Shown here piece by piece: positions 24,252 to 33,418 of a DNA stretch of 64,000 nt (positions within the stretch are counted from its first letter, which is position 1; each line of letters starts with the position of its first letter). Origin of the DNA: a virus. A program made the translations under genes and the position numbers. The stretch is from the IMG/VR virus record IMGVR_UViG_3300032313_001465, positions 1-64,000 of that record; one strand, given 5' to 3'. The notes beneath the pieces were generated by a model that was not told the DNA's origin, searched no databases, and worked only from the letters and a program-made list of their open reading frames with translations.

Positions 24252-24908
24252 ATGATACATACTACTAAAATATATCTTTTACACAGAGGAGATAATATTC
24301 CCTTTTACATAGGAAAAACCACTCAACCTTTAAAAAAAAGAAATAAGCAACATCTAGAAAATTTTGGGATTTGTTATTTAGAAGAAATTGATGAGATTCC
24401 AACTTCTGAATGGAAATTTTGGGAATGTCATTATATATCACTATATAAAAGTTGGGGTTTTATACTTAAAAATAAGAATAAAGGGGGAGGTGGTTTAACA
24501 TTTATGGATGAAAAATCTAAAGATAAAATTCGAAATAAACTTAAAAATAGAATTTATAAAGATGAATGGAAATTAAATGTATCTAAGGCAACTGCTGGTA
24601 AAACTAAGAACCACCCAATAACTCGAGGAGTAAATATAAGTAAAGCTAAAAAAGGAATTTCAAATCCAAACTTATCACTCTCAAGAATAGGAGTACCTCA
24701 CCCAAAGAAATTTAGGACATTATATCAATTTGACTTAACGGGGGTATTAATTAAAGAGTGGAAATCCGAAGATATATTTAATATACCTAAATTTGAAAGA
24801 AATAACATATGGGCGGCTGCTCGAGGAAAACAAAAAACCTCAGGAGGTTATGTGTGGAAATATGAAAATAAAATTAATTTATATGAAAAAGAAGATCCAA
24901 CAAAATAG
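24252..24908 (+). CDS. GIY-YIG homing endonuclease
   Basis: 218 residues from ATG 24252. Catalytic domain at the N-terminus: KIYLLHRGDNIPFYIGKT with the GIY-YIG equivalents (I-Y-L and Y-I-G), then Arg in KKRNKQHL and a Glu in WKFWECHYI. The middle holds Lys-rich DNA-binding repeats (SKDKIRNKLKNR; GVNISKAKKGISNPNLS) and the end a NUMOD-like FDLTGVLIKEWKS and IWAAARGKQKTSGGYVWKY. It lies between the 23919 gene and gp62 and shares its last codons with the gp62 start through the direct repeat. Confidence 0.88.
   Translation: MIHTTKIYLLHRGDNIPFYIGKTTQPLKKRNKQHLENFGICYLEEIDEIPTSEWKFWECHYISLYKSWGFILKNKNKGGGGLTFMDEKSKDKIRNKLKNRIYKDEWKLNVSKATAGKTKNHPITRGVNISKAKKGISNPNLSLSRIGVPHPKKFRTLYQFDLTGVLIKEWKSEDIFNIPKFERNNIWAAARGKQKTSGGYVWKYENKINLYEKEDPTK
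24880..24907 (+). repeat. Right copy of direct repeat flanking the GIY-YIG gene
   Basis: Second copy of the 28-nt repeat at 24157-24184. It encodes both the C-terminus of the endonuclease (frame 1) and the first residues of gp62 (MKKKIQQN, other frame). Confidence 0.85.
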
Positions 24909-25341
24909 TTCATTATCATTATTTGATTGGATAAAACAAATTATTAATCTGAAAAAAGATTGGAATTATTTTTCTGAAGAAGATAAAAAGACATATAATG
25001 TTTTTATGATTAACAAATTCCTTTCAATGAACCAAGATTATTTAGATATAGTTAACTATGTTCAGAAACTGAATATCCAAGATAAAGAAAAATCATATAT
25101 AGTATATTGCTCCCTAATTCCTAAAGCTACAAAAACATATTTTCCATATATTAAATCTACTAAGAAACCCCAAGACCCAGAGTTGCTAGATAATATATCT
25201 AAATACTATGAATGTTCTAATAGAGAGGCTTCAGAATATTTAGAACTCTTATCTAAAGATGAGGTAAAAGATATTCTAGATAGTATGGGGATAAATGAAT
25301 CTCAACCTAAAAAACCAAAGAAGAATGCCAGTAAAATATGA
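24883..25341 (+). CDS. 62: Clamp loader small subunit gp62
   Basis: 152 residues from the ATG inside the direct repeat. The pattern SLFDWIKQIINLKKDWNYFSEEDKKTYNVFMINKFLSMN (in parts), then SLIPKATKTYFPYIKS and KYYECSNREASEYLELL, matches T4 gp62-like subunits. It binds gp44 to load the clamp. An upstream in-frame ATG at 24793 lies inside the endonuclease and is rejected as start. Overlaps the endonuclease end by 26 nt. Confidence 0.85.
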   Translation: MKKKIQQNSSLSLFDWIKQIINLKKDWNYFSEEDKKTYNVFMINKFLSMNQDYLDIVNYVQKLNIQDKEKSYIVYCSLIPKATKTYFPYIKSTKKPQDPELLDNISKYYECSNREASEYLELLSKDEVKDILDSMGINESQPKKPKKNASKI

Positions 25342-25543
25342 TGATTTTACCCCCGACTCTATAGTTCAATCAATTATTGAACGATTTGTTGAACGAGCTA
25401 AATTTGGGGAGAAAAAGTATGGAACAAATCTCGATAGATCTGACTTATCATTAGAAGATTGGCTAGAACATTCCATCCAAGAAAAGTTAGACGATATTTT
25501 ATACATGCAAAAAGCATTAAAAGAACTACAAGATGGCCGGTAA
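25325..25543 (+). CDS. MazG-like helical protein
   Basis: 72 residues from ATG 25325; the frame opens earlier but inside gp62. ERFVERAKFGEKKYGTNLDR followed by LEDWLEHSIQEKLDDILYMQKAL recalls MazG-type NTP pyrophosphohydrolases, in which E-x-x-E and E-x-x-D bind magnesium; here only part of that set is seen (E-K-L-D-D). Function as a nucleotide pyrophosphatase is likely but not certain. Confidence 0.65.
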   Translation: MPVKYDDFTPDSIVQSIIERFVERAKFGEKKYGTNLDRSDLSLEDWLEHSIQEKLDDILYMQKALKELQDGR

Positions 25544-26477
25544 AAAAATTCCATCAATAGTTAAATCTATACAAAAGTATAAATTACCTGAGTTAAATTA
25601 TGCTTATCAAAAATCTATTTCATATAGTCAATTATCTACCTTTACTAATTGTCCAAAACAGTGGGAATTAAAATATAGAGATGGAAACTATTTATTTGAT
25701 GCTAGTATAAACTCCATATTTGGAACAAGCATGCACAATACTATCCAAAAATATATCACAGTAATGTACACTCAAAGTATAGTGGCAGCAGATCAGTTAG
25801 ATTTAGAGGAAGATTTTGCAGAAAATTTTAGAACTGAATATAGAACAACTTACGAGAAAAATAATAACATACATTTTAGTAATCCTGAGGAAATGAGGGA
25901 GTATTTTGATGATGGGATAGAGATTTTAGACTTTCTTAAAAAGAAAAAGGGATCATATTTTAGTAAACGAGGATGGCACTTAGTAGGAGTTGAGATACCC
26001 ATATTAACAACGCCAAATAAACAATATAATAACGTTGTATTCAAAGGATTTATTGATTTGGTAATGTATCATGAACCTACGGAAACATTTAAAATTTATG
26101 ATTTTAAAACATCAAAAGGATCGTGGGGTGATTATCAAAAGAAAGATGAAAACAAAATAAATCAATTGTTATTATATAAACATTTCTTTTCTACTCAGTT
26201 TAATGTTGACATAAATAAAATTGAAGTAGAGTTTATGATCCTAAAACGAAAATTACCTGAACAATCTGAATATCCTCAAAAGAGAATACAAGAATTCATT
26301 CCTCCTTCAGGTAAAGGGAAGATAACTAAGGCAGTTAGTACATTAGATTTATTTATAAATGAATGTTTTACTAATGATGGGTATAAGTTATCGAGTTTTA
26401 ATCCAACCCCAAGTGAATGGGGGTGTAGGTTTTGTTCGTTTCTTAACACTAATTTTTGTAATTCTGGAGTTTCTTAG
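25533..26477 (+). CDS. PD-(D/E)XK exonuclease, Cas4/RecB-like
   Basis: 314 residues. YSQLSTFTNCPKQWELKYRD (about 30-50), GTSMHNTIQKYI (His), VVFKGFIDLVMYHE (Asp), TFKIYDFKTSKGSW (D-x-K catalytic pair) and NQLLLYKHFF (Q-x-x-x-Y) give the full RecB nuclease set. The C-terminal WGCRFCSFLNTNFC has cysteines, with one in the N-terminal NCPKQW, enough for an iron-sulfur cluster as in Cas4 or AddB, though not proven. Overlaps the gene before by 11 nt. Confidence 0.85.
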   Translation: MAGKKIPSIVKSIQKYKLPELNYAYQKSISYSQLSTFTNCPKQWELKYRDGNYLFDASINSIFGTSMHNTIQKYITVMYTQSIVAADQLDLEEDFAENFRTEYRTTYEKNNNIHFSNPEEMREYFDDGIEILDFLKKKKGSYFSKRGWHLVGVEIPILTTPNKQYNNVVFKGFIDLVMYHEPTETFKIYDFKTSKGSWGDYQKKDENKINQLLLYKHFFSTQFNVDINKIEVEFMILKRKLPEQSEYPQKRIQEFIPPSGKGKITKAVSTLDLFINECFTNDGYKLSSFNPTPSEWGCRFCSFLNTNFCNSGVS

Positions 26478-26508
26478 AATACTCATATATGTATATATAA
26501 ATAATAAT

Positions 26509-26691
26509 ATGAGATCTTCAGAACAAAAACTCACAAGTGTAAAAGTAAATCCTGATCAATTTGAGGAATTTAAAATCTTAAGTATAAAATACAAGGGCAG
26601 TTTAAATAAATTAGTAGATGTTTGTATGAATTTATATATAAATGATGAAGAATTCCGAAAGATGGTTAATAATTCAACAATATCCAAATAG
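26509..26691 (+). CDS. Ribbon-helix-helix-like small protein
   Basis: 60 residues from ATG 26509; the longer frame overlaps the nuclease gene in another frame. KLTSVKVNPDQFEEFKILSIKYKGSLNKLVDVCMNLYI (in parts, about 7-44) has the strand-helix-turn-helix layout of RHH DNA-binding proteins. Possibly a transcription regulator of the glycan cassette that follows. Confidence 0.65.
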   Translation: MRSSEQKLTSVKVNPDQFEEFKILSIKYKGSLNKLVDVCMNLYINDEEFRKMVNNSTISK

Positions 26692-26695
26692 TAAT

Positions 26696-26726
26696 TTGGA
26701 AATTTAAAAAAATAGTTTTATATTAA
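26696..26726 (+). promoter_or_regulatory. Core promoter (no GTCAT boxes) for the glycan cassette
   Basis: TTGG at 26696-26699 and TATATTAA at 26719-26726, 23 nt start-to-start, 13 nt before the first glycosyltransferase. It may drive much of the sugar operon. Confidence 0.55.
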
Positions 26727-26739
26727 AAATAAAAAGTTT

Positions 26740-28182
26740 ATGAAAGAAAAAGTAGGTTATAAACCCCCAAACCAAAGACGTCGCATTTTACTAATATGCG
26801 ATGATATTCGCGCATTTTCCGGAGTTGCAAACATTGCGCGTGAAATAGTAGTAAATACATGTCATCACTATGATTGGGTAACATTAGGAGGAGCAATCAC
26901 CCACCCTGAAAAAGGTAAAAGATTAGACTTATCTGCAGATACAAATAACTTAGCTGGAATCAATGATTCTAGTGTAATAATGTATCCGACTGATGGTTAT
27001 GGGAATCCTGAATTATTAAGGGCAATTATAAAATTAGATAAACCTGATGCTATAATGCTTATAACTGATCCAAGATATTTTGTTTGGTTATTTCAAATGG
27101 AGAATGAGCTTAGAAAACAAATTCCTATAGTTTATCTTAATATATGGGATAGTGTTCCTGCTCCAATGTATAATAAAGAATTTTATGAAAGTTGTGATGC
27201 TTTATTAGGTATATCTAAGCAAACTGTCTTTATTAATAAGAACGTTTTAGGTAGTAAAGCTAAAAATAAAATCATATCATACGTACCTCATGGTTTAAAT
27301 CATAAATCTTTTCGTCCATTAAGTGAAGAAGAATTAAATTCTAAAGAGTATATAGAATATAAAAATAATATTACTAAGGGTAAAGAATATGATTTCATAT
27401 TGTTCTTCAACTCTAGAAACATCAGACGAAAAAGCATTCCTGATACTATCTTAGCTTGGAAGATGTTTAATGATCAACTTACAGAAGCCGAGAAAAAGAA
27501 ATGTTTATTTGTTCTACATACTAATGCAATAGATGAGAATGGAACTGATTTACCAGCAGTAATTGAGTATTTATGTAGTGAAGAAAACAATGTTGTTATT
27601 GATGAATCCAAAGCATCAATAGATCAAATGAATTGGTTATACAATATGGCTGATGGTACTATTTTGTTGACTTCAAATGAAGGTTGGGGATTATCATTAA
27701 CTGAAAGTATGTTAGCAGGTACTCCGATAATTGGAAACGTAACTGGAGGTATGCAAGATCAAATGAGATTTGAAGATGAAAATGGAAATTGGTTTACTCC
27801 AGATGAAAATATACCTTCTAATCATAAAGGAACATTTAAAAAATGTGGTAAATGGGCAATTCCAGTATTCCCAACAAATAACTCATTAGTAGGTTCAATT
27901 CCTACTCCATATATTTTTGATGATAAATGTCAATCAGAAGATGCAGCTCAAGCAATTATGGAATTATATAAAAAATCTAAAGATGAAAAGAAAGAAATGA
28001 GCGATGCAGCAAGAGAATGGGCAATAAGTGATGAAGCTGGATTTACAGCAGAAAAAATGAGTAATAGAGTTATTAAAAGTATTGATGAATTATTTAGTAC
28101 CTGGAAACCTAGAGAAAAATATGAATTGTTAAGAGATACTGACTATGAACCGAGGACTCTCAAACACAAATTAGTATATTAA
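26740..28182 (+). CDS. Glycosyltransferase, GT4-like (GT-B fold)
   Basis: 480 residues. RRILLICDDIRAFSGVANIARE at the N-terminus with the glycine-poor nucleotide-fold start; VPHGLNHKSFRP and the C-terminal NEGWGLSLTESMLAGTPIIG with the E-x7-E pair of GT4 enzymes. Retaining transfer of a sugar from a nucleotide donor. It opens the long carbohydrate cassette; target could be virion proteins, phage DNA or host glycan. Confidence 0.85.
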   Translation: MKEKVGYKPPNQRRRILLICDDIRAFSGVANIAREIVVNTCHHYDWVTLGGAITHPEKGKRLDLSADTNNLAGINDSSVIMYPTDGYGNPELLRAIIKLDKPDAIMLITDPRYFVWLFQMENELRKQIPIVYLNIWDSVPAPMYNKEFYESCDALLGISKQTVFINKNVLGSKAKNKIISYVPHGLNHKSFRPLSEEELNSKEYIEYKNNITKGKEYDFILFFNSRNIRRKSIPDTILAWKMFNDQLTEAEKKKCLFVLHTNAIDENGTDLPAVIEYLCSEENNVVIDESKASIDQMNWLYNMADGTILLTSNEGWGLSLTESMLAGTPIIGNVTGGMQDQMRFEDENGNWFTPDENIPSNHKGTFKKCGKWAIPVFPTNNSLVGSIPTPYIFDDKCQSEDAAQAIMELYKKSKDEKKEMSDAAREWAISDEAGFTAEKMSNRVIKSIDELFSTWKPREKYELLRDTDYEPRTLKHKLVY

Positions 28183-28241
28183 TTTTAAATAAGAAATATA
28201 TCTTTGTATACCTTTTTATATCTTTACATATTTATAATAAA

Positions 28242-28385
28242 ATGAAAAAATCTATAATTATTAACGAAGAAATCCATACTCAATTAAAAAAATATTGTGA
28301 TGAAAGAGGATTAAAACTTCAAAAATTTATAGAAAAATTAATTTTAAAAAATATTAAAGATGAAAAAACAATGCCCCAATTGTAA
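28242..28385 (+). CDS. Ribbon-helix-helix mini-protein next to HNH gene
   Basis: 47 residues. KSIIINEEIHTQLKKYCDERG then LKLQKFIEKLILKNI: strand plus two helices as in RHH/CopG-type repressors. Overlaps the HNH gene by 26 nt. May repress the endonuclease operon. It is too short for most gene finders, but its composition and overlap are gene-like. Confidence 0.6.
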   Translation: MKKSIIINEEIHTQLKKYCDERGLKLQKFIEKLILKNIKDEKTMPQL

Positions 28386-29001
28386 AGAAGAAAAACAACA
28401 TAGTGAATTTTATAAATGTTCTTCTAAAATTGATGGTTTACAATCATATTGTAAATTGTGTACGAAAGAGAAATTTAAAGAGTCTAAAAGGAAAAGTGAT
28501 AAAAAATATCAAAGTAAGTACTATTCTATTTTAAATAATAAAAATAAGAGAAAAGAATATATTAGAGAATATCAATCCGCTAATCCTGAAAAGCAGAAAT
28601 GCTATGTTAAAAAACATAGCCAAACTACAAAAGGCATTCAGACTCGAAAGAGTTGGAGAAAGAAAGAATATCAAGAAAAATATGGTAAAGATCCCATATT
28701 TACTTTAAAAATAACTTTAAGGAATAGATTAAAAAACGCAATGCATAAAGGATTTAAAAAAGGTAAAACTTTAGATATGTTAGGTTGTTCTATTGAAGAA
28801 TTTAAATTATATTTAGAACAACAGTTTAAACCTGAGATGAATTGGAGTAATTATGGAAAATACTGGGAATTAGATCATATTAAACCATGTGACTCTTTTA
28901 ATTTAGAAATTTTGAAAGAACAATATGAATGTTTTAATTATAAAAATATTCAACCTTTAGAAGTAAGTAAAAATAGAATTAAATCAAATAAATATGAATA
29001 A
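28360..29001 (+). CDS. HNH homing endonuclease
   Basis: 213 residues. N-terminal zinc ribbon (CPNCKEEKQHSEFYKC and CKLC), long Lys-rich linker (about 30-115), and a C-terminal HNH core: YWELDHIKPCDSF with the paired catalytic residues and YKNIQPLEVSKNRIKSNKYE. Free-standing, inserted between two glycosyltransferase genes; overlaps the next gene by 8 nt. Confidence 0.87.
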   Translation: MKKQCPNCKEEKQHSEFYKCSSKIDGLQSYCKLCTKEKFKESKRKSDKKYQSKYYSILNNKNKRKEYIREYQSANPEKQKCYVKKHSQTTKGIQTRKSWRKKEYQEKYGKDPIFTLKITLRNRLKNAMHKGFKKGKTLDMLGCSIEEFKLYLEQQFKPEMNWSNYGKYWELDHIKPCDSFNLEILKEQYECFNYKNIQPLEVSKNRIKSNKYE

Positions 29002-30313
29002 ATTAAAATGTGTAATTTACGCCCCTATTAATTGCTATAGCGGATATTCAGCACGCTCACGCGATATTGTTAAAGCATTAATTGATCTTTATAAGGACAC
29101 TTGGGATATTAAAATATTTCCTTGTAGATGGGGAAACACACCTCAAGGATTCTCAGATGATAATCCTGAATGGAAATTCTTAGAAGAATATTCGCTAACA
29201 ACTCCACAATTACAATATCAACCGGATATAATGATATGGATAACAATTCCAGCTGAATTCCAAAAAGTAGGAAAAGTAAATATAGGTATTACAGCCGGTA
29301 TAGAAACAACAATATGTGATGGTTCTTGGATTGAAGGCTGTAATAGAATGGATTTGGTGTTAGTTTCATCTGAACATGCTAAAACAGTATTTAAAAATAC
29401 TAAATTCAATAGACAAAACCCACAAACCCAACAACTAGAAGGTAAAGTTGAATTATCAACTAAGATGGAAGTACTATTTGAAGGGGCTAATTTATCAGTA
29501 TATAAACCAATCCCCTCAGAAGATGTTAAAAATATTGATCTAAGCTCAGTTAAAGAACAATTTGCTTTCTTATTTTGTGGACATTGGATGAATGGAGAAT
29601 TTGGGGAAGATCGCAAAAATGTATCTTTATTAGTTAAAGCATTTTACGAGACATTTAAAAACAAAACCAATCAACCTGCTCTTATCCTAAAAACTAGTGG
29701 TGGTGCCTCATCTTATATGGATAGAAGAGAAATACTTAAGAAATTAGATAGTATTCGAAAATCTGTAAATTCTAACAAAATCCCACCTGTTTATTTATTA
29801 CATGGAGAATTCTCAGATGGTGAAATGAACGAATTATATAACCACCCAAAAATAAAAGCAATGGTTTCACTTACTAAAGGTGAAGGATTTGGTAGACCAT
29901 TACTTGAATTTAGCATGATTAATAAACCAATTATAGCATCTAATTGGAGTGGACATATTGATTTTCTTGATCCTGAATTTAGTTATTTGGTTAATGGTGA
30001 ATTAAAAAATGTACATCCATCAACTGTTGTTCCAAATATGATATTAGCTGAGTCTCAGTGGTTTTCTCCAAATCATGGAGAAATAGGAAATGCATTTAGA
30101 ACAGTATTTGAAAACTATAAAGATGCAGCTGTAAAGGGTAAAAGACTTGGATTTAAGAATAGAAAGGAATTTAGTTGGGATGCTATGAAGGATAAAATGA
30201 AGATCATTTTTGATGAAATTGATGCTAAAATTCCTCGTGCCGTAGCTCTTAAGTTACCTCAACTTCGTAAAATAGAGCTTCCAAAACTCACTAAAATTGA
30301 ACCACAAAAATAA
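28994..30313 (+). CDS. Glycosyltransferase, GT4-like
   Basis: 439 residues. CVIYAPINCYSGYSARSRDIV at the N-terminus; FLFCGHWMNGEFGEDRKNVSLLVKAF opens the C-terminal nucleotide-sugar domain; LTKGEGFGRPLLEFSMINKPIIAS is the donor-binding E-x7-E region. Pro/Leu/Lys-rich tail repeats (LPQLRKIELPKLTKIE). Probably paralogous in role to the enzyme at 26740. Confidence 0.83.
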   Translation: MNKLKCVIYAPINCYSGYSARSRDIVKALIDLYKDTWDIKIFPCRWGNTPQGFSDDNPEWKFLEEYSLTTPQLQYQPDIMIWITIPAEFQKVGKVNIGITAGIETTICDGSWIEGCNRMDLVLVSSEHAKTVFKNTKFNRQNPQTQQLEGKVELSTKMEVLFEGANLSVYKPIPSEDVKNIDLSSVKEQFAFLFCGHWMNGEFGEDRKNVSLLVKAFYETFKNKTNQPALILKTSGGASSYMDRREILKKLDSIRKSVNSNKIPPVYLLHGEFSDGEMNELYNHPKIKAMVSLTKGEGFGRPLLEFSMINKPIIASNWSGHIDFLDPEFSYLVNGELKNVHPSTVVPNMILAESQWFSPNHGEIGNAFRTVFENYKDAAVKGKRLGFKNRKEFSWDAMKDKMKIIFDEIDAKIPRAVALKLPQLRKIELPKLTKIEPQK

Positions 30314-30319
30314 AATAAA

Positions 30320-30793
30320 ATGAAAGATAATTTAATTACATGTCCGATGACTAAAGAACCATTATGCTACGTAACTGAAGTAGCTCCTGGTATTAATAAC
30401 TATATGAGTTTATCTTCGGGTTATTTCACTAATTCATTGATGATAGAAGGAGAAGATTTTTATAATGAACAAATCGAACTTCTACCTGAATTATATAAAC
30501 AATTAGCTTGGAAAGACCCTGAAACCGAAATGGTTTGGTTACCACAAAGTATTAATTTACCAGCATCAGGAATGGTGTTTATAAACGGAACTTCAGTTGA
30601 AGATTGGGAATGGGTAGGAGTATTAGCAACTAAGGTTACTGATGAAGAAAAAGAAAAATATCCAGTTCCAGGTAAAAAAGGTGAATTTTATGAATATAAA
30701 ATGGATATGAAGACTATGAAAAAATTTGGTAAAAATGGCTTTATTGATTCTTTAGATTATATAGGAGTTATGCCTAGAGGTGTGGAGAACTAA
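30320..30793 (+). CDS. Conserved hypothetical protein in glycan cassette
   Basis: 157 residues. Begins with ITCPMTKEPLCYVTEVAPGINNYMSLSSGYFT (in parts) and has Trp-rich middle (EDWEWVGVLATKVTDEEKEKYPVPGKKG). I do not recognise a function. Six nucleotides after a glycosyltransferase, so likely in the same transcript. Confidence 0.75.
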   Translation: MKDNLITCPMTKEPLCYVTEVAPGINNYMSLSSGYFTNSLMIEGEDFYNEQIELLPELYKQLAWKDPETEMVWLPQSINLPASGMVFINGTSVEDWEWVGVLATKVTDEEKEKYPVPGKKGEFYEYKMDMKTMKKFGKNGFIDSLDYIGVMPRGVEN

Positions 30794-30816
30794 AATATAT
30801 TTATTATATTAACTCC

Positions 30817-31470
30817 ATGAAATTATCATATTGTATTTGTGCCCATAATGAACATGTTGAATTAGAAAAATTACTTCATTTTTTAAAGGAAAATATCCGA
30901 GAAGAGGACGAAGTAATAATTCAACTAGACTCAACATATACTCCTGAAGTGTTAGAGGTTTGTAATTTATTTACTAATTTTAATCATAAAGGACATATTG
31001 AATCTCAATCCATACTTAATAGTAAATGGTATATATTCCCACTAAATAACGACTTTGCTTCGTTTAAAAATGAATTAATACGCAATGCTAGTGGAGATGT
31101 TCTAATACAATTAGATGCAGATGAGATTCCACACCCATGTTTAATAAAAAATTTACCAATAGTAATAGAAGAAAATCCTGAAATAGATGTATTCATTATT
31201 CCTAGAGAAAATTTTACTATTGGAATAGAGGAGAAACATTTGAAAGAATGGGGATGGAATATAGATGAAAAGGGTAGAAACTGTTGGCCTGATTTCCAAA
31301 TGCGAGCTTTTAGATTAAATAGAGGAATATGTTGGAAGAATCGAGTTCATGAAGTTTTAACTAACTATCAAACATATACTGCTTTCCCTGCAGACGAAAT
31401 ATGGAGTTTAAATCACACAAAAACAATCCAAAGACAAGAAATACAAAACCACTACTATAATACGTTATGA
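30817..31470 (+). CDS. Glycosyltransferase, GT2-like (GT-A)
   Basis: 217 residues. YCICAHNEHVELEKLLHFL at the start and SGDVLIQLDADEIPHP as the D-x-D metal site (about 92-107). C-terminal WKNRVHEVL is typical of small GT2 enzymes. Overlaps the next gene by 4 nt (ATGA). Confidence 0.8.
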   Translation: MKLSYCICAHNEHVELEKLLHFLKENIREEDEVIIQLDSTYTPEVLEVCNLFTNFNHKGHIESQSILNSKWYIFPLNNDFASFKNELIRNASGDVLIQLDADEIPHPCLIKNLPIVIEENPEIDVFIIPRENFTIGIEEKHLKEWGWNIDEKGRNCWPDFQMRAFRLNRGICWKNRVHEVLTNYQTYTAFPADEIWSLNHTKTIQRQEIQNHYYNTL

Positions 31471-32279
31471 AATTATTTGTAAATCACCTTAGTGAGGAAA
31501 ATATAAAAAAAAATCTTAAATCAATAGAACATACAGATTTTTCTTTATTTATTGATGATATTCCAAAATTTCAAAATAATTTATCCTCAATTAATATCTT
31601 AGTACTTCAAGAACCAAATGAATATTTTGGTTTACATGATTGGGCTATTCAAAATAAAAACTTATTCTCATTCATATTAACTTGGGATGATAAGATATTA
31701 AATAATTGTGAAAACGCTATATTTCTTCCATTTGGTCATACTTGGTTTACTTCAGATCAATATGAACGAGATTACAATAAAGAATTCAAAATATCTCATT
31801 TAAGAGGGAACTTATTAAAGTCATATGGACATCAAATGCGTTGGGATATTCTAGATAGAAAAAATGAAATAAAAATTCCCACTAAATTTTTTGATGTATA
31901 TGGTGATAGATATGATATTAAAGATGCTAAGAAAGGTAAAGAAGAAGTTTTTGGAGATTCAATGTTTGGAATAGCTATTGAAAATTTTTCTCACCGAGGA
32001 TATTTCACTGAAAAAATATTAGATTGTTTTTTATTAAAAACTATTCCCATATATAATGGGTGTTCTAATATAGGTGATTTCTTTAATAAAGAAGGAATTA
32101 TAGAATTTGGAAATGTGGATGATTTTATTTATATTAGTAATCAATTAACCGAAGAATTTTATATATCTAAAAAACATATTATAGAAGAAAACTACCAATT
32201 AGCCCTTCAGTATGTTGATTATGAACAAAACATAATTAATAAAATAAAAGAAATATTTAACCTAAATCAATTAATATGA
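31467..32279 (+). CDS. GT10-like (fucosyltransferase-type) glycosyltransferase
   Basis: 270 residues. The C-terminal block FGIAIENFSHRGYFTEKILDCFLLKTIPIYNG (in parts, about 167-198) matches the E-N-x..Y-x-T-E-K-x..P-I-Y signature of GT10 enzymes. The N-terminal half is more divergent. Predicted to add fucose or a similar deoxysugar. Confidence 0.75.
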   Translation: MKLFVNHLSEENIKKNLKSIEHTDFSLFIDDIPKFQNNLSSINILVLQEPNEYFGLHDWAIQNKNLFSFILTWDDKILNNCENAIFLPFGHTWFTSDQYERDYNKEFKISHLRGNLLKSYGHQMRWDILDRKNEIKIPTKFFDVYGDRYDIKDAKKGKEEVFGDSMFGIAIENFSHRGYFTEKILDCFLLKTIPIYNGCSNIGDFFNKEGIIEFGNVDDFIYISNQLTEEFYISKKHIIEENYQLALQYVDYEQNIINKIKEIFNLNQLI

Positions 32280-33418
32280 AAAAAGTATGGTATGCCCCTT
32301 ATAAATTTGAATCTTATGGAGAAGAAGAAATTAAAGCTGTAGAAGAATCTCTTCGTTCAGGATGGTTGGGGGGACAAGGTCCTAAATCTATTGAATTTGA
32401 AGAAGAAATAGCTAAACGTTTTGGTAAAAAATATGGTGTATTTGTTAACTCAGGTTCATCTGCTAATTTATTAGCTTTAGCAGCTTTAAATTTACCAAAA
32501 GGTAGTAAAATAATTACTCCAGCATGTACTTTTGCTACAACACTTGCCCCAATTATCCAACTAGGATATATTCCTATTTTTGTGGACGTGGTTTTAGACA
32601 GTTATGTAGCAGATATTGATCAAATCATTAAAGCCATTACCCCAGAAATAAAAGCTATTATAATACCCAATTTAATAGGAAATAAAATTGATTGGAAAAA
32701 ACTTAAAGATAATTTAAGATTATTAGGAAGAAAAGATATATACTTAATTGAAGATTCCGCAGATACTATTACATATACTTCTGAGAGTGATGTATCTACT
32801 ACTAGTTTTTATGCTTCACATATTATAACGGCAGGTGGAGTAGGGGGAATGGTTATGTTTAATGATAAGAAACAAGTTGAATTGTGTCTACAATATAGAG
32901 ATTGGGGTAGAATTGGTGGTGACTCTGAAGCTATGGAAGATCGTTTTAACCATAAAGTGGATGGTATTCCATATGATCATAAATTTTTATATGGTGTTTT
33001 AGGTTATCATATGAAAGCTTGTGAAATGAATGCTGCTTTTGGTTTAGTTCAATTAAATCGTTTTGAAAAATTTTCTCAAATAAGAAGACAAAATATTAAA
33101 CGTTATATAGAAAACTTACAAAATGTAGGAGATTTAATTCTTCCTGATGACTCTATTGAACCTAATTGGTTAGCAATTCCATTACAAACAGAAAATCGTT
33201 ATGAGTTGCTTAATTTTTTAGAAACAAATAATATCCAAACTCGCGTAACATTTGCTGGTAATGTAACTCGCCATCCTATTTACAGAGAATATCTACAACC
33301 ATTTGAAAACTCGGATGTTATTATGAAAAATGGGTTTTTATTAGGTGCCCACCATGGAATGAATATTGAAGACGTAGATTATGTTTGTAATAAAATTAAA
33401 GAATTTTTTAATAGATAA
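32276..33418 (+). CDS. PLP-dependent sugar 3-dehydrase, ColD/RfbH-like (DegT family)
   Basis: 380 residues, DegT/DnrJ/EryC1 fold. NSGSSANLLAL (phosphate loop), IIPNLIGN and LIEDSADT (PLP-Asp). Where aminotransferases have the PLP lysine, this has His: SFYASHIITAGGVGG. ColD and RfbH/E1 share that His and remove a 3-hydroxyl instead of transferring an amino group. The following YRDWGR also matches them, but the RfbH iron-sulfur cysteines are absent, so ColD-type is favoured. It likely makes a 3-deoxy-4-keto sugar. Confidence 0.82.
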   Translation: MKKVWYAPYKFESYGEEEIKAVEESLRSGWLGGQGPKSIEFEEEIAKRFGKKYGVFVNSGSSANLLALAALNLPKGSKIITPACTFATTLAPIIQLGYIPIFVDVVLDSYVADIDQIIKAITPEIKAIIIPNLIGNKIDWKKLKDNLRLLGRKDIYLIEDSADTITYTSESDVSTTSFYASHIITAGGVGGMVMFNDKKQVELCLQYRDWGRIGGDSEAMEDRFNHKVDGIPYDHKFLYGVLGYHMKACEMNAAFGLVQLNRFEKFSQIRRQNIKRYIENLQNVGDLILPDDSIEPNWLAIPLQTENRYELLNFLETNNIQTRVTFAGNVTRHPIYREYLQPFENSDVIMKNGFLLGAHHGMNIEDVDYVCNKIKEFFNR

